From: Zoogloeaceae bacterium
GTDB lineage: Bacteria; Pseudomonadota; Gammaproteobacteria; Burkholderiales; Rhodocyclaceae
NCBI GenBank assembly: GCA_024235655.1
Contig: JACKLY010000004.1
Coordinates: 1 to 64,000 of the forward strand
Length of the DNA: 64,000 nucleotides
Reading direction: 5' to 3'
The position numbers were made by a program, and so were the translations under genes. This document shows positions 44,275-56,316 of the stretch, piece after piece. Under the pieces are notes generated by a model that was not told where the DNA came from, did not search any database, and was given only the letters and a program-made list of their open reading frames with translations. Position 1 is the stretch's first letter, and the number at the start of each line of letters is the position of its first letter.

Positions 44275-46498
44275 TCAGGCGTGCAGCTTGCACCAGGCAA
44301 TGAAGTCTTCAGCGTTAACCGGTTTCGAGTAGAGGAATCCTTGGGCGCGTGGGCAACCCATATCCATCAGCAACTGGGCCTGATCTTCCGTTTCAATGCC
44401 TTCGGCGATCACGGAAAGCCCCAGGGATTGCCCGAGGCGTACGACTGTCTGGGCAATGCGGGCGCCAGCGCCTTCGGCCGACGTGACATCGCGAACGAAG
44501 GCGCGGTCGATCTTCAGCTGGTCGATGGGCAGTCGATGCAGATAGGAGAGTGAGGAAAAACCGGTACCAAAATCGTCGATGGCGATCTGGATGCCCATTT
44601 GCTTGAGCTCGCCGAGAATCGAAATCACGGTCTCCGCCTCCATCATGGCGACGCTCTCGGTAATTTCCAGCTCGATCCGGCTTGGCGAGACATCGAGTTC
44701 CTTCAGTGCCGAGCGAATCCGTTGCAGGAACAAGGGGTCGCGGAACTGCACCAGCGAAACGTTGATGGCCATGCGCAGATTGCCCAGGCCATGGGTGTCC
44801 CAGTGCTTGACTTCCTTGATGGCGGTGCGGAATACCCAGGCGCCCAGATCGACAATCAGGCCGGAATACTCGGCAACGGAAATGAACTGGTCCGGGCGGA
44901 TGAACTGACCATCCTGACCACGCCAGCGGATGAGGGCTTCGGCACCGATGACCTTGCCGGTTGCCAGTTCAATCTGAGGCTGGTAGTGCATCTCCAGCCC
45001 CTGTTGCTGGATGAGCGCCAGACGCAAGTTATGCAACAGATCCAGCCGCTTGCGCGTGGCTTCAGCCATGTCTTCGGTGTAATAGTGCCAGCGGCCCCGG
45101 CCGCCCTGTTTGGCTCGGTTCAGCGCAATGTTCGTGGCCTTGAGCAACTCCAGGCCATCGGTCTTGCCAAGGCTGTCTGCCCGGGTCAGGCCGATGGTGG
45201 CCTTGATCGGCAGGGAATAGTCGCCAACGGCAAAGGGCATCTTGAACTGGTCGGCGAGAATGTGGGGGTCAAGCAGTTCATCCGGGCCGAAAATGCCGAA
45301 CACATCGCCGCCGACGCGGGCCAGCAACATCTGTGGCGAAATCATGGTGCCCAGGCGTTGGGCAACAGCCAGCAGCAATTCGTCCCCCTTGTGGTGGCCG
45401 AGTGCGTCATTGAATTCCGAAAAATGGTCGATGTCCACCAGTGCCATGGTCGATTGGCTGTTACCAGCACAGAGGCGTTCATCGATCCGTGCAATGAAAC
45501 CGCTGCGATTGGAGAGCCGTGTCAGCGAATCGGAATAGGCAGAAAAACTGAGATCGGAGATCAGGCGAACGTTTTCCAGACCAACGCCGATATTGATGCA
45601 GAACACATCCAGCAATTGGTGGTCGGCAGGCCGCAAGGGAGTGGGGGTCTTCAGGTAGAGAAAAGCCTGGTGGCCTGTATCGCCGGGAATAAGAAAAGCG
45701 GTTGCCTGACCGCAGGTTTCCAGATGCTGCGAGGTTTGCGCCTGGGCAATCAGCTTGGCGGCTTCCTCGCACTCTGCCACCGGGTGGCTCAGGTAGCTGG
45801 CAAAGTAAGGCGTGGCTCCGATAACGATGGCCTCATCTTTTTTCTTGCTGAAGCCGTTGGGGTGGGCACAGAGGAAACCTTCCGCCCCTTCTCCGGCAAG
45901 TGCCGTGGCACCACGCATGGCCGCTTCGGCAAAGGTGGTGAGGTCGCGATGCGTAAACAGATCGGCGGCCGATTCCGCAATCTTGTTCAGCCCGCCCTGG
46001 GCAGCGAGTATGGTCTGCAACTGATGGTAGGAGCGGACGGCGGTGGTCAGCGTGGTCAGCAGGCGAACCCGGGTCAGCTCCGATTTTGTCTTGTAGTCGT
46101 TGATGTCGTATTCACGGATGACCCGCATTTCCGGCGCGTAGCCCGGCTGCCCGGTGCGCAGGATGATGCGCAAGGCGCTGCGTTCGAGATCGTGTCGGAT
46201 TTTCTTGACCAGGTCGAGGCCGGCGCTTTCATTCTCCATCACCACATCGAGAATGATGACCGCGATATCCTGATCGGCACGAATGGTAGAGAGCGCTTCT
46301 TCGGCCGTGTAGGCATGGATGAAGTGCAGCTGCCGATCATCGATACGGATATCCTGAAGTGCAAACAGCGTGGCCTTGTGCACTTCGCTATCGTCATCGA
46401 CAATCATGATTCGCCACGGTGGCATTTGCTGGCTGAGCTTGCGACTGGCAATCTCCTGGGCGACATGCTCACTGTCGTCAATGATGTCGAGTTCGTCG

Positions 46499-46527
<29 letters not shown>
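44275..46527 (-). CDS. REC-DUF3369-GGDEF-EAL response regulator
   Basis: A 750-residue c-di-GMP phosphodiesterase-type response regulator. The receiver (about 35-165; Asp in IILDVVMENESAG) precedes DUF3369 (about 175-335), then a GGDEF domain (345-490) whose signature is degenerate (RVGGDVF), and an EAL domain (about 500-745) with AEALIRW, NVSLVQF, ELEITES and DDFGTGFSSL intact. The cyclase is therefore probably inactive or regulatory and the hydrolase active. The start overlaps the end of the sensor kinase gene by 29 bases, so the two are a cognate pair. Confidence 0.93.
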
Positions 46528-49606
<3,079 letters not shown>

Positions 49607-49710
49607 TATTTCTTGGACGCTGTGGTCGCTCCGGGTTAAATTAGTGGCGTGGGGTTCTATTCTGCACTAATCAAATGCCTTGTACAGGCGCTTCTTGCCA
49701 AGGGAATGCA

Positions 49711-50151
49711 ATGAAAATCGACATTGAAGAATTCAACCTGAAAGACGTACAGGTGAATCCGGAAACCGTTTTGACCTTTCCGGCCGGGCTGTCCGGTTTT
49801 GAGCACCTCAAGCGTTATTCCCTTTTTCATGAAGAAGGCAAGCCCACCGTTTTCTGGCTGCAATCGCTGGACGACACCAGTGTTTCGTTTTCGGTGGTGG
49901 AACCCAAGTCACTGGCGATCGGTTACGAAATCGACCTGTCGGACGAAGATTGCAATTCCATTGATTACAAGGACGCCGACGAAACGCTGGTGCTGGTCAT
50001 CCTCTATCGCACCGAAGCCGAGGATGCAGCCAGCGGCAGCCGGATCGCCGCCAATACCCATTCGCCACTGGTGCTGAACATGAGAACGCGGCTGGGCATC
50101 CAGAAGTTCCTGAAAGAGATGGAGCCCAGCATCCATTACCGCGCCCGCTGA
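49711..50151 (+). CDS. fliW: Flagellar assembly factor FliW
   Basis: Binds flagellin and antagonises the translational regulator CsrA, coupling flagellin export to its synthesis in bacteria that have both. It is 146 residues from the ATG at 49711, with AAGGGA about 6 bases upstream; a frame from 49675 is less likely. The FliW pattern is clear: FPAGLSGFEHLKRYSLF near residue 21, NLLAPL-type segment read here as NTHSPLVLNMRTRLGIQ near 118. No flagellar gene is adjacent, so it is isolated from the main motility cluster. Confidence 0.93.
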   Translation: MKIDIEEFNLKDVQVNPETVLTFPAGLSGFEHLKRYSLFHEEGKPTVFWLQSLDDTSVSFSVVEPKSLAIGYEIDLSDEDCNSIDYKDADETLVLVILYRTEAEDAASGSRIAANTHSPLVLNMRTRLGIQKFLKEMEPSIHYRAR

Positions 50152-50163
50152 GCGGGAGAAGGC

Positions 50164-50685
50164 TCAGGCCGGTTTCAGCTGCGTCTGGTAACGCCGGGCA
50201 TTTTCCACGTAGTGCTTCGCACTGCCGAGCAGACCGGCCTTTTCCGCGTCGGTCAGTTCGCGGATAACCTTGCCCGGTGAGCCGACGATCAGCACACCGT
50301 CGGGGTAAACCTTGCCTTCCGGGATCAGCGTATTGGCACCGACAATCGATTGGCGGCCAATGACAGCCCGGTTGAGGATGATCGAGCCGATGCCGATCAG
50401 CGAACCATCGCCCACGGTGCAGCCATGCAGCATGACCAGATGGCCGACGGTGACGTTGGCGCCGATGTTCATCGGCACGCCTTCGTCGGTATGCAGCACC
50501 GAACCATCCTGAATGTTGCTGTTCTCACCGATGTGGATCGGGTCGTTGTCGCCGCGCAGGACAGCGTTCCACCAGATCGACACATGGTCTGCCAGGCGCA
50601 CGTCGCCGATGACCGTGGCGTTCGGTGCAACCCAGGCGCTGCGGGTAATTTGCGGTGTTTTTTCACCGATCAGGTAGATGGACAT
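50164..50685 (-). CDS. Gamma-carbonic-anhydrase-like hexapeptide protein
   Basis: A left-handed beta-helix protein of the YrdA/PaaY/gamma-carbonic anhydrase type. It is 173 residues from the ATG at 50685; the frame continues upstream but without family sequence. Hexapeptide repeats run from about 20 to 140. The metal-binding His candidates are in VLHTDEG (near 67), VGHLVMLHGC (near 83-88). Catalysis is not assured, because many family members are inactive as anhydrases. Convergent with fliW, with only 12 bases between stops. Confidence 0.9.
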   Translation of the reverse strand: MSIYLIGEKTPQITRSAWVAPNATVIGDVRLADHVSIWWNAVLRGDNDPIHIGENSNIQDGSVLHTDEGVPMNIGANVTVGHLVMLHGCTVGDGSLIGIGSIILNRAVIGRQSIVGANTLIPEGKVYPDGVLIVGSPGKVIRELTDAEKAGLLGSAKHYVENARRYQTQLKPA

Positions 50686-50760
50686 GAGGGTCTCCGGAAA
50701 TTTGTATATTGACTGGATTGTAGTCCGGAATGGCCGTCTGTTTGGCATGTCTGAACACGC

Positions 50761-51363
50761 ATGAACTATCTTGCTCACGCGCTGTTGGCCGGCGACGACA
50801 GGGCCAATCGTTGTGGCGGTGTGGCCGGCGATTTCATCAAGGGCCTGCTGCCCGGCGGCTTGCCGCCTGCACTGGCCGCCGGTGTTGCCCTGCACCGGCG
50901 TATCGACAGCTTTGCCGATGCGCATCCCGCCTTTCGCCAGAGCCGCACACGCGTCAGCCCGGCGCGCCGACGCCTTGCCGGCATCATGGTCGATGTGTTC
51001 TACGACCACCTGCTTGCCGTGCACTGGTCACGTTTTTGCGATGAGCCGCTGGAAAGTTATACCGAAGGGCTTTACGCCGAGCTGCACCAGCTTGCCGATT
51101 TCCTCCCGCCACGCTTTGGCGAGGTGTTGCCACGCATGCACGAGCACAACTGGCTGCTTTCCTATCGCTCGGCTGACAACGTTGGCCTGGCCCTCGACCG
51201 GATGGCCCTGCACCGTTTGCGGCAGCCGAACAATCTGGCCGGTGCCGGGGAAGAGTTGCTGCGCGACTATGCCGGGTTCGAAGCCGATTTTCTGGCGTTC
51301 TTTCCCGATGCGCTGCGCTTCTCGGAAGTGGTGAGAGCGGGGCGCAGCCTGAGGTTTGACTGA
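50761..51363 (+). CDS. acpH: Acyl carrier protein phosphodiesterase
   Basis: Removes the phosphopantetheine arm from holo-ACP. It is 200 residues, matching E. coli AcpH (DUF479). The N-terminal MNYLAHALLAG, the core GDFIKGLLPGG and the HRRIDSFADAHP metal-binding segment (about residues 45-56) are present, with VDVFYDHLLAVHW near 79. The gene is divergent from the gamma-carbonic-anhydrase-like gene with about 75 bp between them. Confidence 0.93.
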   Translation: MNYLAHALLAGDDRANRCGGVAGDFIKGLLPGGLPPALAAGVALHRRIDSFADAHPAFRQSRTRVSPARRRLAGIMVDVFYDHLLAVHWSRFCDEPLESYTEGLYAELHQLADFLPPRFGEVLPRMHEHNWLLSYRSADNVGLALDRMALHRLRQPNNLAGAGEELLRDYAGFEADFLAFFPDALRFSEVVRAGRSLRFD

Positions 51364-51376
51364 AGCTTGACTGTGC

Positions 51377-52915
51377 TCAGGCGCTTTCCGGCGGCAGCAT
51401 CAGGTGGAAGTCGTTGCGCGTATTGCCTTCAACGCGCTGGGCCAGTTTCAGGTGCAGGGTCTTGTCGCCGGCCGGGTAGGCGATTTCCAGCCCGGCGGGA
51501 ACACTGCCGGGCACCGAGAGCAGGCCGGCCGCATTGTTGTAGGCCGGCATGCGCGGGAGCAGCACACCCTTGCTGTGGCCATGGCCATTGAGGCCGGGAA
51601 CATCAACGACCAGCGCGTGTGGCGAAAGGTTCTGCAGGCCGATTTCAAAACGTGCCTGCCCGGCATTGCTGACGCGCCGGACAAGGCAGATTTGCACCTG
51701 GCTGCTTTCACGCGGGCGGATGCCGACCACATCACCGACCTCGATGCTGCCCAGTTCGCCGCGGCGGTAGCGCACGCCAAAGCCATCCGGGCTTTCGTCG
51801 ATCAGCAGCCATTCGCTGATTGCCGGGCTTTTGCCGGGGCGGTAGTCGTGGTCGTTCTGCCGCCGGCGGAACGCGCCGCCGGCAAGAAACAGGCTGACAT
51901 CAAACAGACCGATGACCAGGTCGGCACGGGGCTTGAAACGCATGCGTGAGAAGCGGCGAGTGGGTTGTGCCCCCCACATGGCCGCCAGCGTGCGCAGCAT
52001 GGGCAGGGGTGCCTTGGGAAACAGCCAGGGGTGGGGCTGGACATCGATCCGGCTCTTGGCGCCGATGTCGCTGCGGATACCAGCGGCGAGGCTGGTGCAG
52101 TCCAGATAGAGCAGTTCTTTCGGGTTGCTGGCACGCGTACGCACCAAGGGCTTGCCCGGATCCTTCGATTTCGGGTCAACCACGAACAAGGCGGTTTCCG
52201 GGTGGGCATCCTTGATCGTTTCAGCCGCGCGAGCGTGGATCAGGCCGGCGCCGATCTCGGCGCAGTCGAGCAGGGTGTCGAGCTCGGTGCGGGCGAATTT
52301 GCCGGGGTCGGCATAGGCCAGCAGCAAGGTGGAGTAATAAAGCTGTTCAATCGGCAGCCCCGTGCGCGGCTTGCCCATCAGCCCCAGCCTGACGCAGGTC
52401 TGGTGCAGTTCGTGCAGGTGCTGCCAGGAACTGGCGGAAGGGTTGGCATAGACACGGCAGGCCAGCAACTGACGCCGCCGCAGGGCGATGATGGCCTGCT
52501 GGGCAGCCTGCTGCGCCAGTTGCACCAGCCCGCTGGCCAGATGCCGGGCCTCAATGCTGCCCAGAACGGCCGCGTAGGCGCTGGCCAGCGCCTTGAGCAG
52601 GTTGTCGGCGGCCAGCGCCTTGGCCTGCATGGCCGGGGAAAGGGGGAGCGATATCTGCCCAAGCTCCTGCTCCAGCGGGGGCAGCAGGTCGCGCGCGATT
52701 TCGTCGAAAGTATCGATCAGCTTGACGCGCATGTGCAGGTTTTTCTGTGCGCCAGCCATCGGTGCCAGCCGCAGCGCTAGTGATTCCAGCAGCTCGGCGG
52801 TGGGGGCGCCGGACATCTCGTCCAGCCAGGCGCGCAGCGTTTGCGCATCATCGCCATTGTCATCGCGGCGGCCGAGGGGAAGCCAGTTGCGGAGAAAATC
52901 GAGTGGTGAGTCCAT
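51377..52915 (-). CDS. PilZ/FimW-like candidate c-di-GMP receptor
   Basis: A 512-residue cytoplasmic protein from the ATG at 52915. The N-terminal 330 residues are helical, with Ala/Gln/Leu-rich stretches and no signal peptide. The C-terminal part (about 335-505) contains an Arg-rich FRRRQNDHDYR, then SEWLLIDESPDGFGVRY, which fits the PilZ pattern R..R plus D-x-S-x-x-G (DESPDG), and a beta-rich region. The layout recalls FimW of Pseudomonas aeruginosa, a c-di-GMP receptor acting on type IV pili. That identity is tentative. Confidence 0.6.
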   Translation of the reverse strand: MDSPLDFLRNWLPLGRRDDNGDDAQTLRAWLDEMSGAPTAELLESLALRLAPMAGAQKNLHMRVKLIDTFDEIARDLLPPLEQELGQISLPLSPAMQAKALAADNLLKALASAYAAVLGSIEARHLASGLVQLAQQAAQQAIIALRRRQLLACRVYANPSASSWQHLHELHQTCVRLGLMGKPRTGLPIEQLYYSTLLLAYADPGKFARTELDTLLDCAEIGAGLIHARAAETIKDAHPETALFVVDPKSKDPGKPLVRTRASNPKELLYLDCTSLAAGIRSDIGAKSRIDVQPHPWLFPKAPLPMLRTLAAMWGAQPTRRFSRMRFKPRADLVIGLFDVSLFLAGGAFRRRQNDHDYRPGKSPAISEWLLIDESPDGFGVRYRRGELGSIEVGDVVGIRPRESSQVQICLVRRVSNAGQARFEIGLQNLSPHALVVDVPGLNGHGHSKGVLLPRMPAYNNAAGLLSVPGSVPAGLEIAYPAGDKTLHLKLAQRVEGNTRNDFHLMLPPESA

Positions 52916-53029
52916 GGCAGGCACGCTGGCGCAAATCCTCAAAGAAAAACTATTCGGAATATTAGCACTGCATCACTGTACGCTTCGACCGGCAGTTGAG
53001 CCAATGGTTGCCCATGGGCGACGGCCGGC

Positions 53030-54010
53030 TCAGACGATCAGCGGCGGCTCATCCATTGCCGCGATCTGCTCCTTCAGTTCGAGAATGCGCGACTGCCAGT
53101 AGTGGGCGGTGCCGAACCACGGGAAAGCGGCGGGGAAGGCCGGGTCTTCCCAGCGGCGGGCGATCCACGCGGCGTAGTGGATCAGGCGCAGGGTGCGCAG
53201 GGCTTCGATCAGGTGCAGTTCACGGCGGTCGAAGTCGCAGAAATCCTCGTAGCCGGCAATTACATCCTGCAGTTGGAACTGCATCTCCATGCGCTCGCCG
53301 GAAAGCAGCATCCACAGATCCTGAATCGCCGGCCCCATGCGGCTGTCGTCGAAATCAACGAAATGCGGGCCGTCGTCGGTCCACAGCACGTTGCCGAGGT
53401 GGCAGTCGCCATGCAGGCGCAGCAGTTCGATCTTGCCGGCGCGGGCGTAGGCGTGGCGCACGCCTTCCAGGGCCATGTCCACGGTGCCTTTCCAGGCCGC
53501 AAAGAGTTCCGGTGGCACGGATTGGTTGGCCACCAGCCAGTCGCGCGGTTCCTCGCCGAAACTGCCGATGTCCAGCGTCGGCCGCGCCTGATAGGCAGAA
53601 AGTTTGCCGATGGCGTGGATGCGGCCGAGAAAGCGCCCCATCCATTCCCGTGTCTGCGGGTCGCCCAGTTCGGGGGCACGGCCGCCGCGGCGGGGGAAAA
53701 CGGTGAGGCGAAAGCTGCCGTGCGTGGCCAGTGTCGAGCTGTCGGCAAACGGCTGCGGCGGCACCACCGGGATTTCGGCCTCCGCCAGTTCGGCGAGAAA
53801 GGCGTGTTCCTCCAGAATGGCTGCATCGCTCCAGCGTTCCGGCCGGTAGAACTTGACGATCAGCGGCGGCCCTTCCTCCATGCCCACCTGATAGACGCGG
53901 TTTTCGTAGCTGTTCAGCGCGAGCAGGCGGCCATCGGGGCGCAGGCCGCTGGCTTCCAGCGCATCCAGCACATGGTCGGGGGTGAGCGTGGTGTATGGGT
54001 GAAGGTTCAT
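53030..54010 (-). CDS. srkA: Stress response kinase SrkA (YihE family)
   Basis: A choline-kinase-fold Ser/Thr kinase that protects cells from stress-induced death in E. coli. It is 326 residues from the ATG at 54010. Key sites: NSYENRVYQV near residue 32, the catalytic loop LHGDCHLGNVLW (near 196), and VDFDDSRMGP (Mg-binding DFD near 215). C-terminal segments LRLIHYAAWIARRW match the family. A longer frame to 54412 is rejected for want of homology. It is divergent from the DUF3301 gene with 21 bases between starts. Confidence 0.94.
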   Translation of the reverse strand: MNLHPYTTLTPDHVLDALEASGLRPDGRLLALNSYENRVYQVGMEEGPPLIVKFYRPERWSDAAILEEHAFLAELAEAEIPVVPPQPFADSSTLATHGSFRLTVFPRRGGRAPELGDPQTREWMGRFLGRIHAIGKLSAYQARPTLDIGSFGEEPRDWLVANQSVPPELFAAWKGTVDMALEGVRHAYARAGKIELLRLHGDCHLGNVLWTDDGPHFVDFDDSRMGPAIQDLWMLLSGERMEMQFQLQDVIAGYEDFCDFDRRELHLIEALRTLRLIHYAAWIARRWEDPAFPAAFPWFGTAHYWQSRILELKEQIAAMDEPPLIV

Positions 54011-54031
54011 CCGGCGAGTATACTTCCGCCG

Positions 54032-54370
54032 ATGCCCCTCTTCGAATCTCTTTCCATCCTGTTTTTCGGCGCCCTGGCCTGGCTCTGGTACGACAGCCTC
54101 AATGCCCGCGAAGCCGGCATCCGTGAGGCGAAAAGCGCCTGTGCCGACGAGGATCTGCAACTGCTCGACGACACCGTTTCCTTCCGCAGCCTGCGGCTGG
54201 TGCGTGACGACAACGGCGTGTTGCGCCTGCAGCGCACCTACACCTTTGAATACAGCGACACCGGCGACAACCGCCGGCAGGGCAGCGTCATCCTGCTCGG
54301 GCGGCATGTCGTGCTGGTCAGCCTGCGCGCCCGGCTGACGCTGGTCGGGGATAGCCATGAACTCCATTGA
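54032..54370 (+). CDS. DUF3301 domain protein
   Basis: A 112-residue protein with one N-terminal hydrophobic segment (about residues 5-20, then WYDSLNAREAG) and a small beta-rich domain (DDTVSFRSLRLVRDDNGVLRLQRTYTFEYS), the diagnostic DUF3301 layout. Function is unknown. Its stop overlaps the start of the pyrophosphohydrolase gene by 14 bases, so the two are translated together. The start sits 21 bases from that of divergent srkA. Confidence 0.85.
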   Translation: MPLFESLSILFFGALAWLWYDSLNAREAGIREAKSACADEDLQLLDDTVSFRSLRLVRDDNGVLRLQRTYTFEYSDTGDNRRQGSVILLGRHVVLVSLRARLTLVGDSHELH

Positions 54371-54710
54371 AGCGGTGCGCGAGGCCTTGCTGCGCTTTCG
54401 CGATGAACGCAACTGGCAGCAGTTTCATTCGCTGCGCAACCTGATCGTCTCGCTCAACCTCGAAGCCGGCGAGTTGCTGGAGCTGACGCAGTGGAAGAGC
54501 GATGCCGAGATCGACGCACTGCCTGCCGACCCGGCATCGCGCGAGGCGCTGGCCGATGAGTGCGCCGATGTCTTCCTCTACCTGCTGCTGGTGGCCGACA
54601 CGGCGGGCATCGATCTGCTCGATGCCGCGCAGCGCAAGCTGGCGAAAAACGCCGAAAAATACCCGGTCGAGAAATGCTACGGCCGCTCGGACAAATACCA
54701 CCGCTTATAG
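54357..54710 (+). CDS. MazG-like nucleotide pyrophosphohydrolase
   Basis: A 117-residue all-alpha NTP pyrophosphohydrolase of the MazG-like/dCTPase type, which hydrolyses (d)NTPs to monophosphates for pool cleansing. The metal-binding carboxylates are in EAGELLE (near residue 36-42) and DECADVFLYLLL (near 66-78). The C-terminus NAEKYPVEKCYGRSDKYHRL is characteristic of this subgroup. It overlaps the DUF3301 gene by 14 bases. Substrate preference is not predictable. Confidence 0.92.
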   Translation: MNSIEAVREALLRFRDERNWQQFHSLRNLIVSLNLEAGELLELTQWKSDAEIDALPADPASREALADECADVFLYLLLVADTAGIDLLDAAQRKLAKNAEKYPVEKCYGRSDKYHRL

Positions 54711-54713
54711 GTT

Positions 54714-55061
54714 TCAGCGCAGCCGTGCCGGCGAGTAGCTGGCCAGCGGCGGGTGACGCCAGCGGGCAATGCGGTCCAGCAGCACAGCCGCGCAACGGGT
54801 GGCGATCTGGCGAATGGGCACCTCGCCGCTGACCGGCCGGGCGACAAACCGGGCGTCCTGCAGGGCCGAGATGAAGATACGCGCCGGCGCCGCCAGCTCC
54901 ATGCGCTCGCCCGCTTGCAGAACGGTATCGCCGGCACCGTTTTCAACTGTGATCCACAGCGCACCATCAATACACTCAACAACCAATCCGCTGGCGTGTT
55001 CCAGCGCCAGCAGGTCGCGGTGGGCCAGGGTGTAGCGGCTTGTTTGCAGTGTAGCGCTCAT
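54714..55061 (-). CDS. DUF2917 domain protein
   Basis: A 115-residue protein with the DUF2917 core: LEHASGLVVECIDGALWITVE (near residues 20-40) and GERMELAAPARIFISAL, a small cupin-like beta fold. It starts at 55061, where GGAG lies 7 bases upstream, rather than at 55073 or 55106. Function unknown. It is divergent from a LysR gene, and the shared 111-bp region carries a 9-bp inverted repeat, so the LysR protein is a likely regulator. Confidence 0.83.
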   Translation of the reverse strand: MSATLQTSRYTLAHRDLLALEHASGLVVECIDGALWITVENGAGDTVLQAGERMELAAPARIFISALQDARFVARPVSGEVPIRQIATRCAAVLLDRIARWRHPPLASYSPARLR

Positions 55062-55083
55062 GATGTTCTCCATGCGAAATATG

Positions 55084-55162
55084 CATCCATAAGTAGATGC
55101 GTTCATGTACTCTACGAAGTAAGTGCATCCGCTACAAACGGATAATCAGCATGTTATGGATG
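55084..55162. promoter_or_regulatory. Candidate LysR operator: 9-bp inverted repeat
   Basis: CATCCATAA (55084-55092) and its exact reverse complement TTATGGATG (55154-55162) are 70 bp apart centre to centre, at the two ends of the divergent DUF2917/LysR promoter region. A further TGCATCC occurs at both 55082-55088 and 55124-55130. Such dyads and spaced repeats are typical LysR binding features; binding here is inferred. Confidence 0.4.
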
Positions 55163-55172
55163 AGTAAAACGC

Positions 55173-56123
55173 ATGAATAAACCCGCCAATGAACGCCAGC
55201 CCCGTTTACCCTCGCTGGACCCGCTGAAAGGCTTTGAGGCCGCTGCCCGGCACCTCAGCTTTACCCGTGCCGCCGCCGAGCTGCACCTGACCCAGTCGGC
55301 CATCAGCCGGCAGGTGCAAACGCTGGAGGAGCAGGTGGGCGTCAAGCTGTTCCGCCGCGAGGTGAGGCGTCTGAGCCTGACGCCGGAGGGCGCCGTGCTG
55401 CAGCGGGTAACGGCGGAAGTGCTGGCGCGGCTGGGCGAAGTCTGCGCCGATTTGCGAGCCGCGCAGCGGCGGCCGCAGATCAACCTGACAGCGGCGGTGA
55501 GCATCGCCTCGCTGTGGCTGGTGCCGCGGCTGGCCGCATTTCAGACAGCGCAACCGGATGTCGATGTGCGCATCTCGGCCGACAACCGCATCGTCGACAT
55601 GGAGCGCGAAGGCTACGACGTGGCGCTGCGCCATCTGGCCACCGCCGATGCCCCGCCGGAGGCCACCCTGCTGTTCAAGGAAGAAGTGTTTCCGGTGGCC
55701 GCCCCGGCGCTGGCCGAAGCCCTGCCGATGGGCGCCAGCATCGAGGATCTCGCCCGCGTGGTGCTGCTTGCCTACGAGGACGACCGGGCCGCACCCTGGC
55801 TGTCATGGGAGCCCTGGCTGATCGGCCTCGGGCTGGGCGGCGCACGGCCAAAGACCGTGCTGCGCTTCAACCAGTATGACCAGCTGATCCGCGCCGCAGA
55901 AGAGGGGCAGGGCATCGCCCTCGGCCGCGGCCCGCTGGTGGCACGCGCCATCGACCAGGGCCGGCTGGTGCCGCTGGCTGGCTACCGCGAACAGTTTCCG
56001 GCACGTGCCTTCTACCTGGTCTGCCGCAGCGGCGAACAACGGCCGGAAGTGGCGCGCTTTGTGGCCTGGCTGCTGGATGAGGCCGCCAGAACGAGTCAGG
56101 CGATGGCGCGGATTGTGGAGTGA
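55173..56123 (+). CDS. LysR-type regulator, GcvA-like
   Basis: A 316-residue transcriptional regulator. The winged helix-turn-helix (about residues 15-80; FEAAARHLSFTRAAAELHLTQSAISRQVQTLEEQ) is followed by a periplasmic-binding-protein-like effector domain (92-305). The start of the effector domain (INLTAAVSIASLWLVPRL) and WxxW-type segment match the GcvA/AmpR-like subgroup. The effector is unknown. It is divergent from the DUF2917 gene. It is the last high-GC gene before the low-GC segment. Confidence 0.9.
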   Translation: MNKPANERQPRLPSLDPLKGFEAAARHLSFTRAAAELHLTQSAISRQVQTLEEQVGVKLFRREVRRLSLTPEGAVLQRVTAEVLARLGEVCADLRAAQRRPQINLTAAVSIASLWLVPRLAAFQTAQPDVDVRISADNRIVDMEREGYDVALRHLATADAPPEATLLFKEEVFPVAAPALAEALPMGASIEDLARVVLLAYEDDRAAPWLSWEPWLIGLGLGGARPKTVLRFNQYDQLIRAAEEGQGIALGRGPLVARAIDQGRLVPLAGYREQFPARAFYLVCRSGEQRPEVARFVAWLLDEAARTSQAMARIVE

Positions 56124-56316
56124 GTGCGCCATTACTGGAGTAAGGGCGACTTATCGGGGAGTTTTGCTTGTGAGGAGGTGTAAGGTCTCTTTGTCGGCCA
56201 TTGCTGCCATTGGCATGGCTTTACTTGAATGTCTGTAGCAGGACAGGTTGCTGACGTTGGCCCTGGCTTGAACTCTAGTTATCGCTAGCGGCTAGGGCCG
56301 CACTGCCGCCCCGTTA

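Noticed and set aside
43036..44553. A 505-codon plus-strand frame
   Set aside because: It spans the complementary strand of tex and the EAL gene and crosses a terminator; no family sequence.
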